DNA from: Tenodera sinensis
Taxonomy: Eukaryota; Arthropoda; Insecta; Mantodea; Mantidae
DNA: 64,000 nucleotides
Assembly (NCBI GenBank): GCA_030765045.1
Contig: CM060961.1
Span: 32,212,805-32,276,804, forward strand
Reading direction: 5' to 3'
The notes below the pieces were generated by a model. The model ran no database searches, was not told where the DNA came from, and worked only from the letters and a program-made list of their open reading frames with translations. The translations under genes were made by a program, and so were the position numbers. Numbering within the stretch: the stretch's first letter is position 1; each line of letters begins with the position of its first letter. Shown in pieces: positions 41,341-53,814 of the stretch.

Positions 41341-43439
41341 ATAAATAATATAGTTTTCATAGAATTATTTGTGTTAACAATAAGTTTATGTTCACACAAA
41401 TGCTTGTTTTCGCCTCTTTATGCCACAAATCTAGTTTATAAAAATAATAACAATTACATTGTTGTCAATCTCCTATTATCCGTATACACTTCCAATGAAG
41501 GATTTTAACATCGATATCATAAACGTTTTGTTTCCATGCAAAGTTACAGCAGTATGTTTGTTTCTTCTGAAACACCGCAAACTGCGAACTGTTCGCTCTT
41601 AGAAATAAGAGATTCAATTAACAAGACACACAACTTTGGTCCACTCTGCTTTATGGACTGGAATCCCCAACCTACCTCCTCCACAACTTGGTCTGGAGGG
41701 CATTGGGAACTTTGTCGGTAGAGTTCCGGCCAGTAACTCTTTGTTGAATTGAGTCGCCTGCTCTCTAGTTATTACGTATATTCTTCTATTAAAATGTGAT
41801 GTTTATTCTTGCATAACTTTCTCTGCTTATTAGAATCACAAGTAGAGCCCGGGAGTTAGGCAAACTTCCATTAAATTGCGAGGCAACAAATCGAAAGATC
41901 TGTAGACATAATCGTGTTTTGAGGTTTTTGGAAGTCATAGAACTAGTTGTTTTGCCTTTTTTAATGGTTGAGCTGTCTGCTTTAATTATAACTGTCTTTT
42001 TAACTCCACTTAAATCTTACAATTTATTTTCAATTTTTCTATTACATTTAGGAAACTAAATGATGGACACCACTTGGATGTCCCTTAAATTGGAATGTGA
42101 CTGTGTTTTATATTCCAGGGTTTGCTCTCTCCTGAGGGTACAGCATTTCTCTTCGAAAGAGTTTATACTGTTTCTTCCAGTGTAACACACATCCACTGCC
42201 TTCTCCGATTTATCTCCGCCTTTGCACAATCTGCTGTCGGATGTTACAGGGAGAACTACGGGAGCTGCTTCTTAGGATTGCGTGTCCTAGTGTGAGAATT
42301 GACAACCAGTTACATTGGTTGATAATTTTAAAAGAGGCTAATAAATAGTGTATTTTTGCACCCTGGTCAGAAACGTTAAATGTTATTCCAACCCTAGATT
42401 AGCATAAGGAATGCCGAGGACATGGAATGGTACGCAGAGTTTTTCACGAACACGTTAGTTTCTGCTCATAAAAGAAACGGCTCCCTCATTCGTGATGTAA
42501 GGACAGAAACTAATTTACATGAAATTCGTTTTAGACACATCCAGAAAACGACATATACGTTCTATCATATAGGGCTACTAAGTGTCAGGTAATATGGAAT
42601 TCCTATATAGAAGCTTAGAGAAAGTATAATAGAGAGACCAAGAGGGCCTCCGAGGAACATTTGAAGCATTCTGTGATAATATTCAGAAACAAACGTAGTG
42701 TCGCTCGATTACAGAAACTACCTGTATCGGACGGTGGGGCCAGCCTGTTTTCTTTGGAGGCCCCTTCTGGAATTATAATGCAATTGGATGTGCAGCTGTG
42801 AGGCTGTTGTTTGAAACTCACTTCCTTGGGACCTGTATCATGGACCAAGAACCAGCCTTAGTTGGGACACGCAGGCCTTCGCGGGAACAGATAGTAGCTT
42901 TTAAAAACGTTAAATGTTACGTTTTAATTATGGACGGTCTTTAAACTGCTATGGTTCTCAACATCCCATTCTATATTGGACGTGAAAGACCGCTTAATTT
43001 TGTTCAGAGGTCTTTAACAGGCTTAAAATTCTTTTACATCCCGGGATCACTGGCTTTTCTTCCCTTCCAAAGGATATCGTGCTAATGATTTTACGCCCCC
43101 AAAGAAGCCTATCGCCCTGCATCAGAGTTGAACCCGCGACCTCGAGAAAAGCGCGGATGACAATGAAATCTTCATAATACTTCTCAGGTGGGCTGAAGAT
43201 CGTTTCTCCTCTCCTGGAAGATTTTCACTATCTGTCTTGCTATGAGGATTATTTGTCACCTCTAGAAGCAGGCCAAAGTGGTGTTTATACCTAAGCTAGA
43301 TTGACAATCCTACTGCAGACATAAAGGTTTTTGTCATATTAATCTATCACCCTTCATATTGAAGGCTTTGGAAAAGGGGTTAAACATTTGAGCGATGGGA
43401 TATTGGTTAACAGCCTTACACTTTATCATTAGTACACTA
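41341..43439. other. Non-coding interval, no feature recognised
   Basis: Only short chance frames. A reversed T-arm-like GAGTTGAACCCGCGACCTC near 43127-43145 hints at a decayed SINE head. Nothing else is supported. Confidence 0.35.
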
Positions 43440-44250
43440 CTGGCCGGGTAAATCTCGTAATCGGCGTTCCCCAGATGATAGTAAGGCTGAAGGCGACGCT
43501 GGATTGTGGAAAACTGACCATGGTTATTTTCCTGGACATCGGGGGTGGCTTTAATTGCATGATTTTAAGCACCGTTAGAACGTGTCTGGAGAGCATAGGA
43601 TTCGGTCTGATGACCCCCAGGGGCTACTCACACGGAGTTCTATCTATGGTATATGGTGATGAATGAACTACTGGTCAGAACAGAATATGCACAAGGCTCT
43701 GCCTAAGACACGCCTTGTAGCAAGTATAAACTTCTCAAGTACTTTCTCGGAGTTCTTACACGGCTCCTTGCGTACTCTAGAGCAATGTTGTAAAGAAGCA
43801 GGTTTGTCCGTTAACCTAGACAAGACTAAAATAGTTAATTCACAAGGACGAAGGAGATGCCCGAGTTTCTGGAAGGAGGCGAACATTGGCTCATATAGCA
43901 TGGTAGGATTGAAAACCCTTTTAGCACTCAAAGGTATGGCAGACCCGAAGGATGTTGGATAGACTCTGTGCCAGCTGTGCGGTTACCTTTGTTTATGTTC
44001 CAGGGCATGCCGACATTAGAGATAATAAGATGACGGACACACTTGCTAATAGGGATGCCGGGCCCTTTTGTGATGTGTCTCCCAGCAGTGCAAAGTATAA
44101 GAAAACTCAACATTCTGTGAGGGTTTATCTTTGGATCCGGAGTAAACAACTATCGCCAGGCAAGCACGTGATTTCATTTCGGGTCTGGCGGTAAACAGAG
44201 TGAGTTTCTCCTGAATTTAATTAGAGCTAACCTCAGGAGTTTCTGGCAAT
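43440..44250 (+). mobile_element. Internally deleted LINE (RT plus RNase H) relic
   Basis: 43475-43600 encodes MVIFLDIGGGFNCM, a mutated RT motif A (normally DIEGAFDN). 43780-43830 encodes KEAGLSVNLDKTKIV, the segment after motif C in R1/I-type LINEs. 43980-44040 encodes FVYVPGHADIRDNKMTDTLA, an RNase H tail of the WVPGH...GNE.AD type. The parts are much closer together than in an intact element, so large internal deletions have occurred. Presence of RNase H points to an R1/I/LOA-like clade. Confidence 0.75.
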
Positions 44251-44564
44251 TTAACACTCTACACACACATTTATGTATAATGATACTTACTCAATAGCCC
44301 TTATACAGCACACGTAGGAGTGCATACGAAACCTCCCAGTATACACTATGCGAATATGAAGCATTCGCTATGCATAGACATGTACCTATCCCTAGGTTGC
44401 TCCCGTTTGGAACCCGAATAAAAGAAGGGCAGATATCAAGAACATGGCCCGTTTTATCCCGGTCATTGTATTTGATCAAATTCCCAGGTTATAAGGTACA
44501 AAGGACTCCAAGAGCTTATGTCCAAACTTTTATTGCGGCCACTCAAAGCTTCATTATTATCATC

Positions 44565-44735
44565 AACCAACCATTGTTTCAGCCTACTATATCCTTGTAC
44601 CCACAACGAAATGTGTAAATGTTTGCTGAAAGTATATCTTGATTAACAAGAAGTAAAGAGTAGAACAATATTTTGTAACAATAGTTTCTAGGCAGTAGAG
44701 AAACTTGAGTGAATGCAAAAAGTTTTTTTTCTTTT
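44565..44735 (-). repeat. Dispersed repeat family A, partial copy
   Basis: TTTCAGCCTACTATATCCTTG, TGTTTGCTGAAAGTATATC and TAGAGAAACTTGAGTGAATG landmarks in minus orientation. Confidence 0.45.
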
Positions 44736-45319
44736 ACTGACATTAAAACAGACATTCGTGGACATTTCATCTTTTTGCTTCGCAATTTGCTGGATATCCT
44801 AACATCTAATGAGCTTTTGCGGTATGAAGCTAGCCGTTATATCTGTCAGTGGGATAAATGTGCCAGCAGTCATAGGAATTAATTTTGAGATAATAAATGA
44901 AGCTTTCAGGCTCCTAGCCGTTCTCATTAATATTACTGAAAAGGCAAACTACCAATTCATCTTGACATAAAGACGCATATTTACACAACAAACTAACAAA
45001 TTAACTAATCTACATCAGTATCATAATGTAACAAGTATAACAGAAGGCTTCAGTTCTGATTAATTCGTTACCAGTTCGATGGTATCATTAATTTTAATGC
45101 ATTAGTCTTCTTATTAATTTACTAGCAGGATCGTAGCTTGCTCGCGTTATAGGATTAACTGCGGAAACTTCTTTGCATTACTCCTTCTCATCTCTTCCTC
45201 CCTACACTCTATCTCCCAGGCTATTCTGAAATTATTATTGACAACATGCTACTTATTCTCTCCAGAAGAATATTAAGATACTTAAAATGGTATACAGGAA
45301 TGAGGAGGTCCATTACACA
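44736..45319. other. Non-coding interval, no feature recognised
   Basis: Anonymous AT-rich DNA. Confidence 0.35.
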
Positions 45320-45363
45320 AAGCCCTGGTGTGTTGCACTCACGTGAGTTTATATACTCTTGTA

Positions 45364-45666
45364 CAGACATGGAAAAAATTATTGAGCGCATTAGGAGAAC
45401 AGAATATTTGGAAGTCCCACGTCGCGTTGCAGCGTGGTTTACACAAGTCGATATTTCTAACATGCAGCTGAGTTTATTGCTTTGTTATCGTCTGTCGCAC
45501 ACAGCCTATTTGTAAGTTTGACAGACAATAATATATGGGACAGAGATTATCAATAAACTCAGCTGCATGTTGGAACTATCGACTTGTATAAACTGCGCTG
45601 TAACTTGATGTGGGACTTAGAAATATTCTGCTCTCCTAATGCGCTCAATCATTTTGTCCATGACTG
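45364..45666. mobile_element. Tc1/mariner-type MITE, 303 bp, TA TSD
   Basis: Ends CAG-ACATGGAAAAAATTATT and AATCATTTTGTCCATGA-CTG, flanked by TA (45362-45363 and 45667-45668). The inverted repeats extend about 115 bp each (through GAGCGCATTAGGAG, GTCCCAC, AAGTCGATA, CAGCTGAGTTTATTG), so nearly the whole element folds back. There is no coding capacity. It would be mobilised in trans by a Tc1-like transposase. Confidence 0.85.
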
Positions 45667-46033
45667 TAGAAACTATTTTCTTGCAAACACTTACTGTTCT
45701 ATCTACTTTATATTAATCAACATTTACAAAAGCATCACATTGCACGTTTCTTGCAAGTACAACGGAATTAGGGGAATACAATAGGCTTAAGCTACAGTCA
45801 AATTCTTTAAGAGTAGGTTGCTATGTGATACCCTTAAAATTCCGTTTTTTTTTTTTTTTTTTTTTTCCCATGGTCAAACAAATAAACTCAAACAACTACC
45901 TGCTATTTGAGAAATAAGTATTGGAAAATTCAAACCAACAATAGAAAAAATCTTGGAATGGTTACCCACTAAAAATAAATCATGAAGTGTGTGTTTTAGC
46001 GAGATCTACATTTTTTGTGCAGTAATAGTTTTG

Positions 46034-46345
46034 TCTGCCCGCCTCTGGCGCGGAGGAGCCGGGTTCGATCCCCGGTACCAGCATGGGGATTTTCCCTCTC
46101 TGGTAGGTCTGGCAAGAGGTACACTCAGCCTCATTAGGTCCCGGAGAGACCAACTGAGGAGCTACTTGGAGAAGTAGCGGCCCCAGGTGGCGAAGGCCGC
46201 ATAACTGGCCGAGAGGGCTCGGGGCGCTGACCACGTCCCATCCTCCAGTACTGCACCCCACCAATGACGCCTGTAGTGAGTGTAGGTGAGGACGCAGCGG
46301 CTGGGCAGCAAGCCATGGGCAGTTGCGCTATGTGTTTAGTTTTTT
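46034..46345 (+). mobile_element. tRNA-derived SINE, family C
   Basis: B-box GGTTCGATCCC at 46062-46072. The body includes GGCCGAGAGGGCTCGGGGCG and CCAATGACGCCTGTAGTGAG, and the tail is TTTTTTTAA. Near-identical flanking TAATAGTTTTGTC and TAATAGTTTGTC look like a TSD. A related body piece lies inverted at 50345-50570. Confidence 0.75.
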
Positions 46346-46720
46346 TAATAGTTTGTCTATCTCTTACAGTTTGTAAGTTCCGCAGAATCCATTCAGGCTA
46401 TTTTCATAAAATTCAAAATATACATTTAATTTGTCATAAAGCTATGTTAAACAAGTGGTATTTTAATCAAAATTGTTAGAGCCATTTTTGAGGAAATAAT
46501 TTTCGAATACTTTTCCGTTAAAGGGTAGTTTAGGGTGGTGGCATTCTCTTCAGAACATTCGTGTTATGTCCTTGGAAATCGCTGAACTGAATGCCAAGTT
46601 GGGTTTTTAACCGAAGCGCGCGGAACCTCAAAATGTGCATTTCCAGTGAAGTCTCGATATCGAATTTAAGGACGGAATGCAATACTTTCACTACCTATTG
46701 TATATATGGTAGAGAAACTA

Positions 46721-47253
46721 AAAATGATCACTATTCTTGTTATACATTTCCATAAGGCCAACTTGAAATTAATGTTACATTGTCATGACTCTGCTCACGC
46801 CCCTGCAAACTATGCTTACAAAAAAAAAATCAATATAAAAATAACATCTGTCAGCTGTGTCCAGATGCCTAATTTCTTATATCTGGACGTAGTGTGCGGA
46901 TATTTTGATTTATTGACTCTTATTGATTACAATTTGTTCACAATAGAATGTGCAGAAGTTGCTAACCTAAATTAAACTAAATAACATTAACGAAAATTAA
47001 TGACAATTTCAAGTTATATATGAGATCTGAGAATAATTCATGCAATTGTTCCCTAGCCACTGCTACTCGTCTCTGATACGCGGTCCAAGCCTCATCAGGG
47101 TGTCGTTTTGGTCTCGTTCTTCTCCTTTCTGCTTACAGTTGTCGGTAATGCCAGTGATCCAATGAAATCTTCTTCTGTTGTATGTAATTGTTCTTGGTAT
47201 AACAGGTTCAGGAGTTTGGGGCAATTGGTTTCGGTTATATTGATTTGACAATC
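46721..47253. other. Non-coding interval, no feature recognised
   Basis: Short frames only; the right end may be untranslated sequence of the adjacent LINE relic. Confidence 0.35.
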
Positions 47254-47520
47254 TTAACGATCGACGGGGTGATGGTGCAACAGTCTAGCAAAATTTCGGA
47301 GAGCTCTTTCTTGTTCAGTTAGTCTTAAAGATCTTTCTGCTATACTGATTTGAGTCGCCAACTCATTTAAAGTATTCAGATTTTCCTTATTCCTGACCAT
47401 TTCCGATAAAGTGAGGTGCATGAGCTTTTCCCTGTTAGATTGTGCTATTTCACTGTATTTCTGACAGTTAAACATTACATGCTCTGGAGTATCTTCTGTA
47501 TTGCATCTGGTGCACATTTC
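47254..47520 (-). mobile_element. LINE ORF2 C-terminal relic with zinc knuckle
   Basis: The minus-strand frame begins MCTRCNTEDTPEHVMFNCQK, matching the C-x2-C...H-x4-C motif at the C-terminus of R1/Jockey-type LINE polymerases. About 60 further residues run to a stop (HHHPVDR end). It is 5'-truncated at the knuckle, with no RT core attached. Confidence 0.7.
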
Positions 47521-47585
47521 AGAGTTGCTGATATTAAAACGTTTTAAGTAAGTGCCATATTCTTACAAACTGTATTATATCCTGT

Positions 47586-47800
47586 GGGATGGTTCAGACG
47601 TTTCGTCTGCGGCCCGCATTCGGGAGGTCGCGGGTTCGATCACAGCGGCCGGCCTATCTGATCCATGGTTTTTTCGTGGGTTTTCCCTGCGTCGTCAGGT
47701 GAATGCTGGGAAGATTCATTACATCCCCCGAATTTTCTGCCTCTCCATTTCACTTCACTTCACATTTCATTTCACCTTATATCTGGATAAGCTCTTTTAG
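47586..47800 (+). mobile_element. tRNA-derived SINE, family D
   Basis: Head ends in B-box GGTTCGATCAC (47633-47643). The body reads GATCCATGGTTTTTTCGTGG, GTTTTCCCTGCGTCGTCAGG, TGAATGCTGGGAAGATTCAT and closes with TTTCACTTCACTTCAC. The same body occurs inverted at 52125-52330. Confidence 0.8.
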
Positions 47801-49230
<1,430 letters not shown>

Positions 49231-50063
49231 TCTGAAATTGCAACAGGTGTTGGGATTGGACAAACCTAGAATAAATGTTCCTATAAACATGTCCGAAAAC
49301 ATATATCTGTTGAGATCTGAGCAATTCAGTTTCAGTTTTCTTTATTGACAAGGCTTTGCCTGGTGCCGGTACATTAGGCCCGGCTTAAAGGCTACAATTA
49401 TGATTAACTTATAGTTAGCAATATTTATAATACTTACAGTTTGTTAGTTTACAAAAAAATCCATACGGTGACCATCTTTAGGTCACCGAAAGCAATTTTG
49501 TGTTGAGCATTTATGCCAGACAATGGACTTCACCCAATGGAAGGATGGTTTTTCCAATAATATGGTCTCTCCGTTTGCCGAAACTCAATCCAGTGGATTT
49601 TTTGGCTATGGAGACATTAAATGGCATTGGTGTATTCCAAACCCTTCAACAATGTGCGTACTTACAATACATGTGCTCAAATCTCAAAGCAGCCAGATGT
49701 GATCGAAAGAGTTCTGAATTCTTTGAGAAGTTGAAGCATGTATAAGAATGCATGGTAACCACATGGAGGATCTCCTGTAGTAGTATCGACATGACGTGCA
49801 TATGTTACCAGAGTACAGAATGGCAGAAATCATCACAACTCCTGTTTGGTGTTCATGGACGTTTGTCTAACAATTATTCCGTTAAGCGTTTGTGACAGTA
49901 AAGTGTTTCCTAGAATGCGCTTCTTGGATGAAGTCCATTGTCTGGTGTAGGTACTCAACACAAGTAAAATGACTCATATCTCGACACGTATTTGTTTCCG
50001 GACATGTTGAATTCAACATTTATTCTAGTTTTGACCAATCCCAACCCCTGTTGCAATATCAGA
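49231..50063 (+). mobile_element. Tc1/mariner-superfamily relic with long TIRs
   Basis: 49231-49326 plus 49492-49545 is inverted-complementary to 50063-49967 plus 49960-49915 (for example TCTGAAATTGCAACAGG against CCTGTTGCAATATCAGA). Between them, 49500-49745 encodes WSLRLPKLNPVDFLAM, a decayed version of the WPPRSPDLNPLDFFLWG catalytic-end signature. Most of the transposase is gone. Confidence 0.65.
49327..49491 (-). mobile_element. Short retroposed insert inside the left TIR
   Basis: A 165-bp block interrupts the TIR and is flanked by the direct repeat GCAATT (49321-49326 and 49492-49497). On the minus strand it ends GTCAATAAAGAAAACTG, with a polyA signal, so it looks like the 3' end of a LINE or other retroposed RNA. 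Confidence 0.55.
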
Positions 50064-50344
50064 CTTTGTTTAAACACCTGGTATTTAGCATTCATTTGGA
50101 ATAGAGAGGTTTATCAATAGAACTAAAGAAAGGGATTGTTAACGTCACCCGGCAGATCAGTGTGAAGCGCGCGCATGAATAAGGAAAGACTTGAATTACA
50201 TTAAATCTACCTTAGAGGCATTTTATAAGGGAAAAAAAAAAGGCATAAGAAATAGTACGCATTGGATGCATATAACCTGCTCTACTCACTCTTCTACAAA
50301 CTATCCTTAAGACGCATACTTATCTACTTTTTAAAATAGGAGTA

Positions 50345-50843
50345 CAATTTATCGTCCTTTAACCCCGTAGGTAACACAATGAGTGACTGAGGTCGACGCC
50401 ATTATACTCAAATAAGCCCGGGGTCCTATGGCTCTACAGCCCTTTGAGTGTAGCCTTGGCCTACCGCCCGGCCGCTGGATTCCCTACCTCTGCCCACTAC
50501 AGGCGTCATGAGCGGGGTCCAGTGGTGGAAAATGGCACGTGGTCATTGCCCCGAGCCCTCCCGGCCAGTATATGCGCGCTTCGTAACAGGAGTTGATCAT
50601 ACAGAGAAACCAAGATGGATGATCAGACCGAAGCCTGGTGCGAGAGCGAGGAAGTGGATGATATGAAATGATGGTGAAAGATGATAGGAAAGATGATGGA
50701 GCAATTGGTGGAATGATGGGAAAACCGGAGAACCCGAAGAAAACCCGTCCCTGCGCCGGTGTGTCCATGCGGACGCCTGAGATCGAACCCCTGTAGCTTT
50801 GGTGAGAGTAAAGCGATCTAACCGCTCAGCCACGGCGCCGCCT
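50345..50843 (-). mobile_element. Composite SINE region (families C and B)
   Basis: 50590-50843 is a minus-oriented family B SINE: head GGCGCCGTGGCTGAGCGG, B-box GGGTTCGATCTC, body TTTTCTTCGGGTTCTCCGG and CATTCCACCAATTGCTCCA. 50345-50570 is a minus-oriented family C body (GGGAGGGCTCGGGGCAATG, ACGCCTGTAGTGGGCAGAG). Confidence 0.75.
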
Positions 50844-50999
50844 CCTGAGCCCAGGGTTCACAGAGCTTAAAGTGACTCGACAGCCATGATTTCAGGATAA
50901 GGGAAACCCCTTATTACAAGTAACTGCCCTTAACCCAGATTCGAACTCAGGACTTCTTGAATATAAAGTAGATATGCTATCCCTATTTTTGAGAAAATA

Positions 51000-51850
51000 T
51001 TTTTTTTTTTTTTTTTTAAATCCATGTAAAGACTAATTTGGGTGGAGGAAAAGCTTCCTTAGAAGAGACTGAACTTAACAAGTTTTTGAATTATGCTGTT
51101 CACAGAACATACAGAGACAGACACATGGGCCTTTTCCAGAAACGAATTCTTTTCACTCAGGGAGCCTTAAAACGCATATTTATGGTGACGTCTTAGTGTC
51201 CAATTTTTGGATAGAATGCAACACTTCCTCTACTTAACATGCAATGTAAGTAACTAAAAGAGCGCGGAGCCGTGGGCAGTCACATGCGATACAGGTTAGT
51301 TGGGCACGGAGAATGAATGACGTAACCGGTACCGCGCAGCCGTACATATGCACGTGTATCAGCAGGCGCCCGTAGTTGTGTACATGCGAGAGAGCAACAA
51401 TGGAGCGCATGTGTACTAAACTTGCAGCTTTTTGCACTCATTCGCCCTCTAGTAATAAAGTAACATTGCTTTTCCTTTCTTTATTTGGAAACGGGGAACT
51501 GCAAAATGTATATTTCTGGTGAAATCGCGACATGGAAGTTGTGTATGAAATGCAACACTTCCTCTACTTATAAGTAACAATTATTTCTTTTTTAGGATGG
51601 GCGATTCACGAGACTTCAAAAGTATATTTTCGGTGAAATCTCGGTATCGAGTTTTTGGATTGATATGATGCTTCCTCTACTCACCATAGACAGCAGTAGA
51701 GAGAGTAAGCATGCTATTGTTTTTGGGATCAGAACACTTCAGAACTTATTTCCGATAAATCTCGACATCGAAGTTTACAATGAAATGCAATACTTACTCT
51801 ACGTACAAGTAATTGCTAGAGGAAGTAAATATGGGAGGAAAGATAAGGTG
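51000..51850 (+). repeat. Family A copy with a reiterated end
   Basis: After a poly-T run, a partial copy (TAAAGACTAATTTGGGTGG, GAATTATGCTGTTCACAGA) reaches the usual end. The end segment (ATATTT-C-GGTGAAAT...CACTTCCTCTACTTA) is then repeated about three more times near 51480, 51600 and 51730 with roughly 115-120 bp spacing. Confidence 0.6.
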
Positions 51851-53479
51851 AGGAGAGACCGGGCGGCCAGATTCAGACTAACTGCACAGACATTGACAGA
51901 GGTCCCTAAGATTTCCCAAGTTTGACTACACCTCGAAGTCCTTAGATATTCCGAGGCCAACTCAGGGGGACATCGGCATGGGGTCCAACACCCCATATAC
52001 CGCTCCCTTTTCCACCCGGATCCCACGGAAGAGGGACGGAAAAAGTTTCTGTGTGCATATCATCCCTGCCAAGCTGCACCTAACGCCTTCGCTCGCACTT
52101 CCGAACCTGGAAAGAATCAAGAGGATGAAGGATGAATGAAATGGTTAATGAAACGAAAGGGAAGGACAGGAAACTCGGGAGATGTAATTATCCTTCCCAG
52201 CATCCGCCTGGTGACCCGAGGAAATCCCCGAGAAACTCCATGGGTCAGGTAGGTCGGCCACGCGAATCGAACTCACGAGCTCCTGAACGCGAGCCTCATA
52301 CATTATCGTGGAGCCATCTCGCTCGGTTAAATGCTGCATAAAAGTTCATAAGTGTAATGTTTAGAACGCATTTTTATTTATACAATAAAATTGCTATAGG
52401 ATTAACCTGCAGAGACTAACAATAAGCTTGCCTGCGGAAGCAGTTTTACTCGCGTAGTCTGGAGGAGGCCTGACTTTTCCCCTCAGTACACGTCTTGTAA
52501 AGGAGGATCCCGCCTAAGAAGTGAACATCCACGGTATGAAGGCACGACAGGTCGCATACACATCAGTCATAACTAAAGAGGCAGCAAGCTAGTGCCGCTT
52601 CATGAGATATTAATGAAATGGCAAAGGTCGCCCAGAAGGTACAGATTAGCAGACGAGAGACGGCTTTAATAAATGATGTAACCTGGTACACATCGAGGTG
52701 CAAATATTGGTTGTTATCACAGCAAAACACAGGACATGTGTATCTCGTTAGTCTCTTCCCCAGGCTGTTCCGAGTGGACATAGGACCTGCGGTTCGCAAA
52801 GTAACAAAGAGAAAACGTGTCTTATTTACCGAACCAAACGCACACTAATTCTCTAACTGGAAAAGCACATTCACATGAGAACCAGAATTGCCAATTTAGC
52901 GGTTTTCCCACCAGATCTAGATGGTGTAGCTCAGAGGAAGACCGCTCCAAGCTGTGTAGCATATTAGAACGAAGGCTATCAATTCGTGTGATAAACGACA
53001 ACCGAGCAATACTATGTTGCCTAGATAAACGGCGCTGTGAGCACGGAACTGGAAGGTTCAGCCAGGTGTAGTTCTCTCGATGACAGTAACATGTCCAGGA
53101 CAAGTAAACGCTAAGTCCAAATCCCGATGTACATACAGTCTTCAGTCACACATGTCCCACACATTACGTCTTAACATTGGTAGACTAGTTAAAGAAAAAA
53201 TAAACAGAAAGTTCGGAAAATGTCCACGTAATTCTCTTCTAATTTGCAGAGAAAATGACATGTTCTGTTCCATTTACTTTATAAAATACCGTTCTCATAT
53301 AAAGTATCAGTGTTATGCTTTCTCATAGCATACATAGCATAATGTAATGTTTATGCATAAGCTGTAAACAATTATATAATTAAAACAGTCAGTGCGTGTT
53401 ACAACATCAAGATGTTAGTTGTGTTATTAATTCCAGATATGTTTCCGTCTTTCTTACATTGCTGCATCCCGCTTACCTC
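51851..53479. other. Non-coding interval containing one SINE
   Basis: Apart from the SINE at 52125-52330, frames of 76-93 codons near 52618-53103 overlap on both strands and match nothing known. Confidence 0.35.
52125..52330 (-). mobile_element. tRNA-derived SINE, family D
   Basis: Minus orientation: head GAGCGAGATGGCTCCACG, B-box AGTTCGATTCG, body GACCCATGGAGTTTCTCGGG, GATGCTGGGAAGGATAATTA. Same body plan as 47586-47800. Confidence 0.8.
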
Positions 53480-53641
53480 AAACTATTTTCTCTCCCCTGC
53501 GGCAGCAGTACCGAGCGCGATGAGCTAGTCTTCAGTGCGAGCATGCTCAGCGGCGTGAGTTGACGTCACACCTGGCACTTCCTGTCCTCCCTGGTTTAGC
53601 TGCTAGTCTTGCGTCAAGAGTATATTTCAATACAAGTCCGG
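53480..53641 (+). promoter_or_regulatory. Possible host promoter and non-coding first exon
   Basis: A GC-richer patch in AT-rich DNA contains a TTCAGTG initiator-like motif (about 53531), a TGACGTCA site (53561-53568) and, after about 70 bp, a strong donor CCG|GTAAGT at 53640/53641. The combination fits a 5' UTR exon of a gene running rightward. No downstream exon is identified in the window. Confidence 0.3.
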
Positions 53642-53814
53642 TAAGTGCATCATCATTAGAGAACGTAAAAATTGTACTTACGCGAAAATAAAATGAATTA
53701 CTGTGAGTGTTCAACATAGTGGTTCCACTAGCAAGGTGTCACAATTTAAACCTTGATGGAAAGAGATCATTTATTGTCCTTTCCATGACCTTAAAAAAAA
53801 TCACAGCTTGCGAT

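Larger units (their letters stand above)
45320..46720 (+). repeat. Dispersed repeat family A with two nested insertions
   Basis: Plus-oriented copy starting GTGTGTTGCACTCACGTGAG and ending GAAGTCTCGATATCGAAT then GTAGAGAAACTAAAAATG. It is split by a Tc1-type MITE (45364-45666) and by a SINE (about 46034-46345), and contains a poly-T run near 45846-45867. The order of nesting shows that family A is older than both. Confidence 0.7.
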
